Source: Tumebacillus sp. BK434 (GTDB lineage: Bacteria; Bacillota; Bacilli; Tumebacillales; Tumebacillaceae). Taken from it: a DNA stretch of 64,000 nucleotides. Shown here one piece after another: positions 18,650 to 27,501 of this stretch (position 1 is its first letter; each line of letters begins with the position of its first letter). Under the pieces are notes generated by a model that saw only the letters and a list, made by a program, of their open reading frames with translations, was not told the origin of the DNA and did not search any database. A program made the translations under genes and the position numbers. The stretch lies in contig NZ_SLXS01000009.1 in assembly GCF_004340785.1 (NCBI RefSeq), forward strand, positions 1 through 64,000, in the 5' to 3' direction.

Positions 18650-19831
18650 ATGACCGCACCGCATGACGTATGTAAGAACTCCGTCTTCCTGAGCGAAGAC
18701 GTCAAATCGGAACTCAACCGGACGCTGCACGACTATTTTGCGATCATCCGCAGCCTGTTCCAAGCACAAAACATCCCGGCCGTCGTCTACACCGGCGGTT
18801 CGCTGGCCCGCCGGGAGCCGTCGGTCAGATGGACGGAAGACGGGGAGCTGCGCTTGTTCTCCGACATCGATTTTGTCGTGCATACACCGCTTGAGCATCA
18901 GCAAGATCTGTGGCTGAAGCATCTGGAGTCGTATTTGAAACAGCACTATCCGCAGTTCAACTCGACGGTGGCGCTGGTCTCCGATCTCAGCAACGCCAGC
19001 GGCTTTTTCGCGCGCGACATCCGCTTGGCGCAGAGCTTCCCGATCTATGCGTCGTTTCAGGTCGAGCCGGTCGACCGGGATGCGTTCGACCCGACGCAGA
19101 TGTTTAACGTGATGGTGCATCAGATCTCGAACACGTTCCTGCACCCGCAGTGGAGCGGGCTGAGCAAAGGGGCGTATTTCCGCCCGGAGGCGCGCTATCA
19201 CTACATCAAGCTGATCCTCGAATGCCTGCGCACGCAGTTCCGCAGCGCGGAGGACGGGGTGATCGGCTACTACAGCGTCTACCACAAGCGGCACGATCCG
19301 CGCCTGGCGCACATCCTCGATCCGGAGACGATCGCCACGCTGACCGCGGCGCGCGAGCAGTTCGGCACGGTGGAGATCCCGGAGCTGGACATCATCCGCA
19401 TCCTGCGGGCGTCGATGCTCGTCCACCTTGGATTTGACCGCACCGAAGTCACGAATGAGGAGCTGCTGGCGCGGCTGGAAGAGCGGTCGCTTTTCTCGCA
19501 GCACATTTTGCCGTCCTACCGCTTCGCCTTGCTGGCGCTGATGTTCTCGCTCGGCGAAGACCGCGACGGTCAGCAGGCATTCCTGCAGCTGTTCTCGGCG
19601 ATCCTGCGCCGCATGGAGACAACGCATCTCATCGCGGCGAAAGACGACCTGCACATTCTGACCGACAACACGTGGAGCGAGCACTTGACGCTGCACAACG
19701 ACGCTTTCCGCGAGCTTTTGAAAACGGTGATCCTGCTGCGCCGCGACTATGTCCGCCAATGGCGCAGACAAGTGACGGGCGAAGACAAAATTCCTGACCT
19801 CTACAACGACCTGCTGCCGGCAAAGGGGTGA
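18650..19831 (+). CDS. Nucleotidyltransferase-fold protein
   Basis: A 393-residue soluble protein. Near residues 42-75 it has the polymerase-beta-type nucleotidyltransferase motif: VVYTGGSLARREPS followed by FSDIDFVV, the GS and DxD elements that bind NTP and metal. The long C-terminal part is alpha-helical and has no recognised family. ATG 18650 is preceded by AGGAGGG at good spacing; a longer in-frame start at 18620 lacks one. A strong promoter lies upstream and a dehydrogenase gene follows 6 bases after its stop, so the two form an operon. The substrate is unknown. Confidence 0.7.
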   Translation: MTAPHDVCKNSVFLSEDVKSELNRTLHDYFAIIRSLFQAQNIPAVVYTGGSLARREPSVRWTEDGELRLFSDIDFVVHTPLEHQQDLWLKHLESYLKQHYPQFNSTVALVSDLSNASGFFARDIRLAQSFPIYASFQVEPVDRDAFDPTQMFNVMVHQISNTFLHPQWSGLSKGAYFRPEARYHYIKLILECLRTQFRSAEDGVIGYYSVYHKRHDPRLAHILDPETIATLTAAREQFGTVEIPELDIIRILRASMLVHLGFDRTEVTNEELLARLEERSLFSQHILPSYRFALLALMFSLGEDRDGQQAFLQLFSAILRRMETTHLIAAKDDLHILTDNTWSEHLTLHNDAFRELLKTVILLRRDYVRQWRRQVTGEDKIPDLYNDLLPAKG

Positions 19832-19837
19832 AATGGC

Positions 19838-20851
19838 ATGACCAAGCACAAGATCAACACCGAGCCACACGTGTACCTGGAAAATGGAGCCGATCACCAA
19901 GGCGCGCCTGCAGGCGCTGACGATGAGCAGGCGGAGCGTCCGACCGTCACGGTGCTTGGTGCGGGCATGATGGGCAAGGGCATGATCCACAATCTGCAAC
20001 AGGCGGGCTTTCCGCTCCGGCTCTACAATCGCACGCTGCAAACGCTGCACGGGCTGGCGACGGAGCAGGACGTGATCTGTGCCACGCCGTGCGAAGCGGC
20101 GCAGGGGGCGGAGGTCATCTTGTCGGTGATCACCGATGACGCGGCCCATCAGGCGGTCTGGTTCGGCCCGCAGGGGGCGATACACGGCGCGGCGGCAGGC
20201 GCGGTCGGGCTGGAGTGTTCGACGCTGTCGGTGCCGTGCATCGAAGCGTGGCGGGACGCGCTGCACGAGCGCGGGCTGATCCCGATCGACAGCCCGACCA
20301 CCGGCAACCGCGCCGGGGCGGAAGCGGGGACGCTCAACCTGTTCCTCGGCGGCGACCCGGATGCGATCACCGCGATCCGCCCCGTGCTCGCGGCGATCTC
20401 CTGCCAGCAGTTCCACTTCGGGCCGACCGGCTCCGGCACCCGGTTCAAGCTGCTCTACAACCTGTTCACCGGCACGATGCTCGTCGCGCTCGGCGAAGCG
20501 GTAGGCATGGCGCAAACGTTCGGGCTCGACCTGCAGCAGGTCGTCGACACGATGGAAGCGACCGGCTTTGCCATCCGCAACCTGAAAGACAAGGGTCAGA
20601 AGATGATCGACGGCCGCCATGACGAAGTGTTTTCCAAACTGAGCATCCTGCACAAAGACATGGCCTGCGCCATCCAAAGCGCCGACCCGCAGGCGAGCTT
20701 TCCCGTCGGCGAGCAGGCGGCCGAACGACTGCGCCAAGCGGTTCATTCCGGCTTTGGATCGCTCGACGTCTCCGCCACGTCGCTTTTGTACCTGCCCGAC
20801 AGCCGTTTTAAGAAGATTGTCTCTATTCCAAAGAAACGGATGCCGTTATAA
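19838..20851 (+). CDS. NAD(P)-dependent 3-hydroxyisobutyrate dehydrogenase-family oxidoreductase
   Basis: A 337-residue beta-hydroxyacid dehydrogenase. After a poorly conserved 33-residue N-terminal extension, the Rossmann fold shows VTVLGAGMMGKGMIHNL. The family substrate motif is recognisable as DSPTTGNRAGAEAGTL, and the catalytic-lysine region as GSGTRFKLLYNL. Members oxidise beta-hydroxyacids or reduce the matching semialdehydes; some are imine reductases. It is tightly coupled to the upstream nucleotidyltransferase gene, an uncommon pairing that hints at a dedicated small-molecule pathway. No terminator separates it from the M20 gene. Confidence 0.85.
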   Translation: MTKHKINTEPHVYLENGADHQGAPAGADDEQAERPTVTVLGAGMMGKGMIHNLQQAGFPLRLYNRTLQTLHGLATEQDVICATPCEAAQGAEVILSVITDDAAHQAVWFGPQGAIHGAAAGAVGLECSTLSVPCIEAWRDALHERGLIPIDSPTTGNRAGAEAGTLNLFLGGDPDAITAIRPVLAAISCQQFHFGPTGSGTRFKLLYNLFTGTMLVALGEAVGMAQTFGLDLQQVVDTMEATGFAIRNLKDKGQKMIDGRHDEVFSKLSILHKDMACAIQSADPQASFPVGEQAAERLRQAVHSGFGSLDVSATSLLYLPDSRFKKIVSIPKKRMPL

Positions 20852-20903
20852 TTTGACACATACACATGTACCAGAAACGACACAAAAATGGGAGGGTCTG
20901 CCC

Positions 20904-22079
20904 GTGCAAGCAGTCAAGGTCAACCAACTGGTGGACAGCGTCAAAGAGCAAGTCATCTCCTGGCGCCGCTACCTGCACCAACACCCGGAGTTGTCTTTTC
21001 AGGAAGAAAAAACGGCCCAGTGGGTCTACGAAACGCTCCAGACGTTTCCCAACCTCGAGCTGTCCCGTCCGACGCCAAACAGTGTCATGGCCCGTCTGAT
21101 CGGCGCCAAGCCGGGCAAAGTCCTCGCCATCCGCGCCGACATGGACGCGCTGCCGATCGAAGAGGCGAACGAAGTCGGATACAAATCGCAGAACCCCGGC
21201 GTCATGCACGCCTGCGGTCATGACGGGCATACCTCGATGCTGCTCGGCACCGCGAAGATTCTGGCGGAGCTGCAAGACGAGATCCGCGGCGAGATCCGCT
21301 TTCTCTTCCAGCACGCCGAAGAAGTTGCGCCGGGCGGGGCGGAAGACATGGTCAACGCAGGCGTGATGGAAGGCGTGGATCTAGTGATCGGCCAGCACCT
21401 CTGGTCGTCGATGGACACCGGCAAAGTCGGCATCTCCTACGGCCCGACGATGGCCGCACCCGACACGTTCTGGATCACGATCCACGGCGTCGGCGGTCAT
21501 GCCGCCGTGCCGCAGCAGACGGTCGACTCGATCGCGATCGGGGCACAGGTGGTCACCAACCTGCAGCACATCGTCTCCCGCTACACCGACCCGCTCGACA
21601 ACCTCGTCGTCTCCGTCACCCAGTTCCACGGCGGCACGACGCACAACGTCATCCCCGGCACCGTCGAGATGCAAGGCACCGTGCGCAGCTTCGACCCGAA
21701 CCTGCGCGCCGAAGCGCCGAAGCTGATGGAGCGCATCATCCGCGGCATCTGTGACGCGCACGGCGCGACCTACACCTTCCGCTACGAAAACGGCTACCGC
21801 GCGGTGATCAACGATGACAACGTCACCCGCGTGATCGAAGAGACGGTGCGCGAAGTGTTCGGCGAGGAAGCGATCGACCGCGTCCGTCCGAGCATGGGCG
21901 GTGAAGACTTCTCCGCCTTCCAGCAAAAAGCGCCCGGCTGCTTCTTCTACACCGGCTCCGGCAACGCCGAAAAAGGCACCGACTTCCCGCATCACCACCC
22001 GAACTTCAACATCGACGAAGATGCGTTGGAGCGCGGGGTGAAAATGTTCGTCAGCGCCGCTTTCAAGCTGTTGGCGTAA
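20904..22079 (+). CDS. M20 family amidohydrolase (N-acyl amino acid/hippurate hydrolase type)
   Basis: A 391-residue metallopeptidase-fold amidohydrolase. Metal-binding motifs are visible: RADMDALP, HACGHDGHTSMLLG, and EEVAPGGAEDM with the catalytic glutamates, then the HxPHHHPNF region near the C-terminus. The lid domain spans about 185-300. Such enzymes remove acyl groups from N-acyl amino acids. GTG 20904 follows GGGAGGG; longer frames upstream run into the previous gene. It ends at a strong terminator. Confidence 0.9.
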   Translation: MQAVKVNQLVDSVKEQVISWRRYLHQHPELSFQEEKTAQWVYETLQTFPNLELSRPTPNSVMARLIGAKPGKVLAIRADMDALPIEEANEVGYKSQNPGVMHACGHDGHTSMLLGTAKILAELQDEIRGEIRFLFQHAEEVAPGGAEDMVNAGVMEGVDLVIGQHLWSSMDTGKVGISYGPTMAAPDTFWITIHGVGGHAAVPQQTVDSIAIGAQVVTNLQHIVSRYTDPLDNLVVSVTQFHGGTTHNVIPGTVEMQGTVRSFDPNLRAEAPKLMERIIRGICDAHGATYTFRYENGYRAVINDDNVTRVIEETVREVFGEEAIDRVRPSMGGEDFSAFQQKAPGCFFYTGSGNAEKGTDFPHHHPNFNIDEDALERGVKMFVSAAFKLLA

Positions 22080-22083
22080 CAGC

Positions 22084-22119
22084 AAAAATACCTCTCACTT
22101 TTCGGTGGGAGGTATTTTT
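22084..22119 (+). terminator. Intrinsic terminator after the amidohydrolase gene
   Basis: AAAAATACCTC.CAC pairs with GTG.GAGGTATTTTT around a TTTTCG loop, five bases after the stop codon. Confidence 0.85.
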
Positions 22120-22201
22120 ATTTTCTGGGAAATAAACGCCGGTCTACTCTATCACCCCCGTTCATAGGATGGAGTAAGAGAGTTCGAAGGGGGAAACTAC
22201 G

Positions 22202-23314
22202 TTGCGCAAGATTCTGCTGTTTTTCACGCTGCTTCTGATCCTGACCTGCTCCTTCAACACGGGTGCCCATGCGCAGACCCAAGCGGAGTACGTCGCCATC
22301 GCCTACAACGACAAACTGGTGCGCTTTCCCGACGCGCTGCCCGAAGTGGTCAGCGGCGTCACCTATCTGCCGGTGCGCTTTTTTGCTGAAGCGATGGGCG
22401 CCCGCGTCGAGTACAACTCGGCCCGTGAAACGGTGCGCATCGAAACGGGCAGCCAAACGGTGCTGATCGACATCCTGCAGCACAAGATCACCATGCCGGG
22501 CGGCGAGACGAGATCGGTCGCTGTTTACATGAAGCAAGGCCGGGTGATGGTGCCGTTTCGTTTGATCGGCGAGACTTTCGGATATGAGATCACCTATCTG
22601 GCCAAAGGCCCGCTGGCCCGCGCCATCGACAGCCGGGCACGTCTGACCGATGAGCAGTTCTACACCGCCAACAAACAGACCATTCTCGCGGAGAAAGCGA
22701 AACTTCCCGATAAGATTGCCTATTTGACATTTGATGACGGTCCGAACCAATACACCGCGCAAATTTTAGATACATTGGCCCGCTATCAGGCCAAAGCCAC
22801 TTTTTTCATGCTGTCCGGGCAGATCGAAAGCTACCCGGCGCAGGTCAAGCGCATGGCCCAGAGCTTCCATGGCCTCGCGCTGCATGGGGTGACGCACAAC
22901 GCTAACAAGATCTACGCTTCGCCGCAGACGGTCGTGGGAGAGATGGAAGCGTGCAACGCTGCGCTGACCCGTGTCACCGGCCTGCGCACGAACATGGTGC
23001 GCGTCCCGTACGGCAGCATTCCGTGGATGACGCAGAGCTATCGCGATGCGCTGGTCAACGCCGGGTACCGCATGTGGGACTGGACGGTGGACAGCTTCGA
23101 TTCACGCAGCACCAACCCCGACCCGGATGACATCGTGCGGGAAGTCGCTTCACAGACGGCCGGGCAAACCGCGCCGGTGATTCTGCTGCATGACCGACAA
23201 GCCACGCTGGCAGCTCTGCCGCGCATTTTGCAGCAGCTGCAGCAAATGAAATACGAGCTGCGCCCGCTGCAAGGCAGCATGAGACCGCATAATTTTTGGA
23301 ATGACCGCAGATGA
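22202..23314 (+). CDS. Secreted polysaccharide deacetylase with copper-amine-oxidase-N domain
   Basis: A 370-residue exported enzyme. Residues 1-24 form a signal peptide (LLFFTLLLILTCSF then AHA). Residues about 30-130 are a copper amine oxidase N-terminal-like domain (LPVRFFAEAMGARVEYN, VMVPFRLIGETFG), a common wall-associated module in Bacillales. Residues about 175-360 are a NodB deacetylase domain with TFDDGP (metal Asp) and HGVTHN (metal His), ending with ILLHD. It probably deacetylates peptidoglycan or exopolysaccharide. The start is TTG 22202 after GAAGGGGGAA. Confidence 0.88.
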   Translation: MRKILLFFTLLLILTCSFNTGAHAQTQAEYVAIAYNDKLVRFPDALPEVVSGVTYLPVRFFAEAMGARVEYNSARETVRIETGSQTVLIDILQHKITMPGGETRSVAVYMKQGRVMVPFRLIGETFGYEITYLAKGPLARAIDSRARLTDEQFYTANKQTILAEKAKLPDKIAYLTFDDGPNQYTAQILDTLARYQAKATFFMLSGQIESYPAQVKRMAQSFHGLALHGVTHNANKIYASPQTVVGEMEACNAALTRVTGLRTNMVRVPYGSIPWMTQSYRDALVNAGYRMWDWTVDSFDSRSTNPDPDDIVREVASQTAGQTAPVILLHDRQATLAALPRILQQLQQMKYELRPLQGSMRPHNFWNDRR

Positions 23315-23323
23315 GCGACAGGG

Positions 23324-23356
23324 AAACCATCTGGAAAATTTCAGGTGGTTTTTTGC
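23324..23356 (+). terminator. Intrinsic terminator after the deacetylase gene
   Basis: AAACCATCTG and CAGGTGGTTT form the stem, followed by a T-run that merges into the promoter region of the GntR operon. Confidence 0.75.
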
Positions 23357-23367
23357 TTGCTCCTCAA

Positions 23368-23390
23368 GTGTACCACATGATATAGTACAC
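23368..23390 (+). promoter_or_regulatory. YtrA-type operator and promoter of the GntR-ABC operon
   Basis: GTGTAC (23368-23373) and GTACAC (23385-23390) form an inverted repeat with an 11-base gap, overlapping a TATAGT -10 element. A further GGTACAC follows at about 23402. YtrA-subfamily regulators bind GTRTAC..GTAYAC sites in their own promoters, so this is probably the autorepression site of the gene below. Confidence 0.65.
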
Positions 23391-23427
23391 ATATGACACA
23401 CGGTACACGTAAGAAAGGAGGAGCCGC

Positions 23428-23826
23428 ATGTGGTTTAACATCGACCCGCGGTCGAGCGTGCCGATCTATCAGCAACTGATCGAAGGGGTCAAAGGGGCGG
23501 TGGCCAAAGGGACGCTGACGCCGGGGGAGAAGCTGCCTTCGGTGCGCGAGCTGGCCGGACAGATCACGATCAACCACAACACGATCGCCAAAGCGTATCA
23601 GGAATTGGAGCGCGAAGGGATCATTGAGACACTGCGCGGGCGGGGCACGTTTGTCGCCGAGCAGCAGCAGACGATGTCGAGAGAGGAGCGGAAACGGGTG
23701 ATCAAAGGAATGCTGGAACGAATGCTTGTCGAAGCGCATTACCTGCAGCTGGAGGAAGAGGAGCTCCTGGAGATCCTCGAGGAGTCGGTGCGGGAATGGT
23801 ACCGTGAACGGAGGGAGCAGTCATGA
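23428..23826 (+). CDS. GntR family regulator, YtrA subfamily
   Basis: A 132-residue protein with an N-terminal GntR winged helix (about 10-75: PIYQQLIEGVKGAV, GEKLPSVRELAG, NTIAKAYQELEREG, GRGTFV) and only a short helical tail, the hallmark of the YtrA subfamily. These dimers repress operons of ABC transporters that respond to cell-wall antibiotics. It overlaps the ATPase gene by four bases (ATGA), which shows co-translation. A matching operator lies in the promoter. Confidence 0.9.
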   Translation: MWFNIDPRSSVPIYQQLIEGVKGAVAKGTLTPGEKLPSVRELAGQITINHNTIAKAYQELEREGIIETLRGRGTFVAEQQQTMSREERKRVIKGMLERMLVEAHYLQLEEEELLEILEESVREWYRERREQS

Positions 23827-24743
23827 GCGGATATGCGTTGGAAACGCGCGGTTTGACGAAAGTGTTTGACGGCGAGCGGGCGCTCGATCGCTTGAGTCTG
23901 GTCGTGCCGCACGGCAGCATCTTCGGCCTGATGGGGCCGAACGGGGCCGGGAAGAGCACGCTGATCCGCCTGCTGCTCGGGGTGTTGCAGCCGACGGCAG
24001 GTGACGCGACGGTGCTCGGACGCAGCATCGCCGACCCCTCCGGCGTCTGGCGGCAGGAGATCGGCTATGTGGCCGACTACCAGAACTTCTTCCCGCACTA
24101 CAAGGTCGGCGAACTGCTCGCCTTTTGCGCCAAGCTCTACCCGAACTGGGATGACAAGCGATGCCGGGATCTGCTTGACTTGTTTCAGATCCCGTCCGGC
24201 AAGCGGGTGCGGGCGCTTTCCAAAGGCATGAAAACGCAGCTCGCCCTGATCATCGCTCTCTCGATGCGGCCACGGATGCTCCTGCTCGATGAGCCGACGA
24301 GCGGGCTCGACCCGGTGATGAAGCACCACTTCAAACAACTCGTGCTGCAGGCGGCGGCGAGTGGCGACACGACAGTCTTCTTCTCCACGCACAACTTGAA
24401 CGACCTGGAGCAGATGGCCGATCATGTGGCCGTGCTGATGAAAGGGAAACTGCTCTTCACGCGCTCGCTCGATGAGCTGAAAGAAAACACTTGCAAGATC
24501 CAGGCGGTATTCTCCGAAGGGCTACCCGATGCGATCCGCGAGGCCCCCGGCGTGCTGAGCGTGCAGGAGCAGGGCAAGGTGTCGACGATCATCGTGCAGG
24601 ATCACACAGCTGCCTTGATGGGCATGATCGAAGCGCACCGGCCCGATTTTGTGGAGACGCTCGATCTCTCGTTGGAGGAGGTCTTCATCCAGACGATGGG
24701 GAAGGAGGGATATGCGCATGACCCGGCGTTTCGGCTTGAATAA
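23823..24743 (+). CDS. ABC transporter ATP-binding protein (YtrB-like)
   Basis: A 306-residue ATPase: Walker A GPNGAGKST (about 39), Q-loop region VADYQNFFPHY, signature LSKGMKTQ (about 134), Walker B LLLDEPTSGLD (about 154), H-loop STHNL. The C-terminal 80 residues are the variable domain common in ABC-2 exporters. It lies between a YtrA-type regulator and a permease and overlaps both genes, so the three act as one export or envelope-stress unit. Confidence 0.9.
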   Translation: MSGYALETRGLTKVFDGERALDRLSLVVPHGSIFGLMGPNGAGKSTLIRLLLGVLQPTAGDATVLGRSIADPSGVWRQEIGYVADYQNFFPHYKVGELLAFCAKLYPNWDDKRCRDLLDLFQIPSGKRVRALSKGMKTQLALIIALSMRPRMLLLDEPTSGLDPVMKHHFKQLVLQAAASGDTTVFFSTHNLNDLEQMADHVAVLMKGKLLFTRSLDELKENTCKIQAVFSEGLPDAIREAPGVLSVQEQGKVSTIIVQDHTAALMGMIEAHRPDFVETLDLSLEEVFIQTMGKEGYAHDPAFRLE

Positions 24744-25602
24744 AACGCTGCTCTACAAAGAGTGGCGCGACCACCGCTTTCTGTTTCTCGTCTATTTCTG
24801 CCTGATCAGCATTCCGGCAATCACCTATCCGATCATCTTTTGGCTGACGCTGCCAACGAAGTACAACGAACTGGACTGGACGCAGATGACGTGGCTGCGG
24901 GATGCTCAGCAAATGCTCAGCGGTGGCGAACCGTTCAGCATCATCATCTCGATCTTTATTGCGATCGGGGTTGGCGCGATGATGCTGACCAATGACCGCG
25001 TCACGAACACGCTGGAGTTCCTCGCCGCGCTGCCGGTCAGCCGCCGGGAGATCGTGACCGCCAAATATGCGGTCGGCACGCTGTTCTTCCTCGTTACGGT
25101 CGCGCTGAACGTGCTGGCCCTGCTGTTCTGGAAACTGCTGTTTGGCGATGTCCGGTATGAGGCGGTCGAGGCTGTGGAGTGGGGCGTGCAGTTTGCCGGC
25201 GTGCTGTTGGCTTTGTACAGCGTGAGTTTCCTGATGTCCACCATCGCCGGCAATCGGATGGCGGCAGGGATGCTGGGCTTAACGGCGACGCTGGGCCTGC
25301 ATGTCTTCATCGGGGTGCTGGACGAGGCGATCACGCCGAATTTCCCGTATGAGAAGTCGTGGCTGCAGCACCTCTCCCTTCTCAACTACCTGCCGTCTGT
25401 CTCTCATCCGTTCGGCAACGAACAGCCTTATCTGATCTTCCTCGGCCTGGCCGCCTTTTCATTGCTTTGCTGGTTCCTGTCTGTCAAGCTGTTCCAAAGC
25501 AATCCGTTTGAGAATCATGGACGGTTCCTCGTGTACAAACGATTGACGCTGCCGATGATCGCTCTGTTTGTGATCAGTTTGTTCCTGTGGTTTTCCAGAT
25601 AG
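24718..25602 (+). CDS. ABC transporter permease (ABC-2 type)
   Basis: A 294-residue protein with six hydrophobic segments, the first at about residues 22-45, and the cytoplasmic motif TNTLEFLAALPVSRREI typical of ABC-2 permeases. ATG 24718 is chosen because GAAGGAGGG lies 8 bases upstream; it overlaps the ATPase end by 26 bases. It is the membrane partner of the preceding ATPase. Confidence 0.85.
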   Translation: MTRRFGLNKTLLYKEWRDHRFLFLVYFCLISIPAITYPIIFWLTLPTKYNELDWTQMTWLRDAQQMLSGGEPFSIIISIFIAIGVGAMMLTNDRVTNTLEFLAALPVSRREIVTAKYAVGTLFFLVTVALNVLALLFWKLLFGDVRYEAVEAVEWGVQFAGVLLALYSVSFLMSTIAGNRMAAGMLGLTATLGLHVFIGVLDEAITPNFPYEKSWLQHLSLLNYLPSVSHPFGNEQPYLIFLGLAAFSLLCWFLSVKLFQSNPFENHGRFLVYKRLTLPMIALFVISLFLWFSR

Positions 25603-25606
25603 CAAC

Positions 25607-25637
25607 AAGCCTCCCGCTCAGGTCGGGAGGCTTTTTA
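25607..25637. terminator. Bidirectional terminator
   Basis: AAGCCTCCCG pairs with CGGGAGGCTT and is followed by TTTTTA on the plus strand. It separates the ABC operon from the convergent methyltransferase gene and overlaps the latter's stop codon. Confidence 0.8.
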
Positions 25638-26399
25638 TCGTTTGCGGGCGATCAGGTGGTTGAACATCGCCATCTCTTTGTACGGGGAGCGCGTGCTGAG
25701 CACCAACTCCATCTGCAAGGCGTTTTGGTGCCACGCCGGGTCAGATTTTGGCTCGTTGGGGATCAGGTCATAGACGGTGCGCACGCCGTAGTGCTCGAGG
25801 ACGTCGAAGCCGCAGAAGTTCAGCCAGTTCGCCGCTTCGGCCAGCGTGTAGTTGCGGGCGGTGGCGTTCATCATCTCAAAATGGAACTCGCGCCGGTCGA
25901 GCAGTTCCAGTGCTTTCAAGGGATCTTGCCCCTGCACCGCCGCTTTCAGGACTTTGTTCACCGGGTTGTGCAGCACCAGGGACAGCTTCCCGCCCGGCTG
26001 CAGCCACGAGGCCAGATTGGCGACGGCAAAATCGGGCATGGCGACATACTCCAGCACGTTGTGGCAGACGATCAGGTCGAACTGCTCCTCCATCGTGCCG
26101 GTCAGCACATCGTGCACCTGATAGTTGATCGCAAGCCCCGCTGCATCCGCTTTTTGCTGCGCATAGGCGACCATCGCCGGGGCGACATCGGTGCCGGTCA
26201 CTTGCAGACCCCGCCCGGCCAGCCAGCGGTCAAGCGTGCCGAGGCCGCTGCCGACGACCAATGCCGTTTGGGTATCGGCATCGAGCTGGTTGCCGAGCTG
26301 TGCGTACAGGATGTCGTAAAACATCACGCCCCACGGCTCGCTCATCTTGGCTTCGTAAGCGCTGACGTATTGTTCAAAAGATCCGGCTTGCGCTGACAT
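25635..26399 (-). CDS. Class I SAM-dependent methyltransferase
   Basis: A 254-residue protein with SAM-binding motif I VVGSGLGTLDRWLAGRG (about 57), motif II TGTDVAPAMVAYA, and FDLIVCHNVLEYV as the post-I/II strand (about 120). It resembles SmtA/UbiE-like small-molecule or tRNA-modification methyltransferases. ATG 26399 has GGAGGT seven bases upstream. Monocistronic, with its own terminator. Confidence 0.85.
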   Translation of the reverse strand: MSAQAGSFEQYVSAYEAKMSEPWGVMFYDILYAQLGNQLDADTQTALVVGSGLGTLDRWLAGRGLQVTGTDVAPAMVAYAQQKADAAGLAINYQVHDVLTGTMEEQFDLIVCHNVLEYVAMPDFAVANLASWLQPGGKLSLVLHNPVNKVLKAAVQGQDPLKALELLDRREFHFEMMNATARNYTLAEAANWLNFCGFDVLEHYGVRTVYDLIPNEPKSDPAWHQNALQMELVLSTRSPYKEMAMFNHLIARKR

Positions 26400-26581
26400 A
26401 AAAAGACCTCCGTTTGTACAATTCATTTCGCGAGTACACTTCTACTATATACAGTTTGTGGATTTCCGGGGAGGGGGGCAAGCTACAGCAAGTGCCCAGC
26501 CGGAGCAATTTTTATGCAGGGAATTCCAGACGGGCTGTCGAAGTCTTCTTTCTAAGCAGGGAATGGAAAAGGGGGTTTCCT

Positions 26582-26896
26582 ATGCCTGACTTCCACAAAG
26601 ATATGGACATCACCAAGAACATTCGCATGATCGAATGGCTGAAGGCCGAACTGCTCGACAATGTGTCAGGCCTGTTTCGCGGATTCTTAAAAGGCACCGA
26701 ATCGGTATTGCTCGAACACTTGGCGAACATCGTGGTGCTCACGTACATGCTGGCCCGCCGCTGCGGGATCGATTTTCACGAGCTGGAACGTTCCGTCGTC
26801 GAGAAGGTCGATCACGGCATCGAGACCGGTCACCAGTCCGAGACGTGGTACGGCGACCTCAGCGGGTTAAAAGAGCATATGAAACGGAGACGCTAA
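26582..26896 (+). CDS. MazG-like family protein
   Basis: A 104-residue all-alpha protein. The N-terminal DMDITKNIRMIEWLKAELL and the middle LLEHLANIVVLTYMLARRCGI match the MazG-like family of Bacillales (PF12643), small relatives of nucleotide pyrophosphohydrolases. ATG 26582 follows AAAGGGGG. It lies upstream of rplI with a separate leader. The substrate is unknown. Confidence 0.7.
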   Translation: MPDFHKDMDITKNIRMIEWLKAELLDNVSGLFRGFLKGTESVLLEHLANIVVLTYMLARRCGIDFHELERSVVEKVDHGIETGHQSETWYGDLSGLKEHMKRRR

Positions 26897-27049
26897 TCCA
26901 AGCAGATGTAATTTCTTCATCTGCTTCTATTTTCTTTTGAAAGCGTTTAGGAGCGGAAAATGGTATAACTAGTGATAAGATAGCTACACGCAGATATCTG
27001 GTCCTGGACACTGCTTCTGAACTCCTAATCGGAATTGGAGGGTGTTGAC

Positions 27050-27496
27050 ATGAAAGTAATTTTCTTACAAGACGTAAAAGGCCAAGGAAAAAAAGGCGAA
27101 GTCAAAGAGGTATCTCCGGGCTACGCACAAAACTTCCTTTTTTCAAAGAACCTTGCCGTCGAGGCGACCGCTGAAGCGATCAACCGCCACAAGCAGCAAG
27201 CGGCGGGCGAAGCGCGCAAGGCGGCAGGCTTGCTGCAGGAAGCCAAAGACTTGGCAGCAGTTCTGAAAGAGACCACCGTCGTGCTGAAAACCAAAGCGGG
27301 CGACGGCGGCCGCGTGTTTGGCGCGATCTCGACCAAGCAGATCGCCGATGCGCTGAAAGAACAAAAGAAACTGAACATCGACAAGCGTAAAATTCTTCTG
27401 GACGAGCCGATCAAAGCGCTTGGCACGACCGTGGTCACCTTGAAGCTGCACCCGGAAGTGACGACCGAAATGCGCGTCCAGGTAGTTGCGGAGTAG
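27050..27496 (+). CDS. rplI: 50S ribosomal protein L9
   Basis: A 148-residue protein with the L9 N-terminal RNA-binding domain ([20 protein letters not shown], then [11 protein letters not shown]), the long central helix rich in Ala/Lys, and the C-terminal domain ([16 protein letters not shown]). The length is that of Bacillus L9. It heads the rplI-lonC-dnaB run, six bases before lonC. L9 binds 23S rRNA near the L1 stalk and limits frameshifting. Confidence 0.97.
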   Translation: MKVIFLQDVKGQGKKGEVKEVSPGYAQNFLFSKNLAVEATAEAINRHKQQAAGEARKAAGLLQEAKDLAAVLKETTVVLKTKAGDGGRVFGAISTKQIADALKEQKKLNIDKRKILLDEPIKALGTTVVTLKLHPEVTTEMRVQVVAE

Positions 27497-27501
27497 CCCT
27501 A

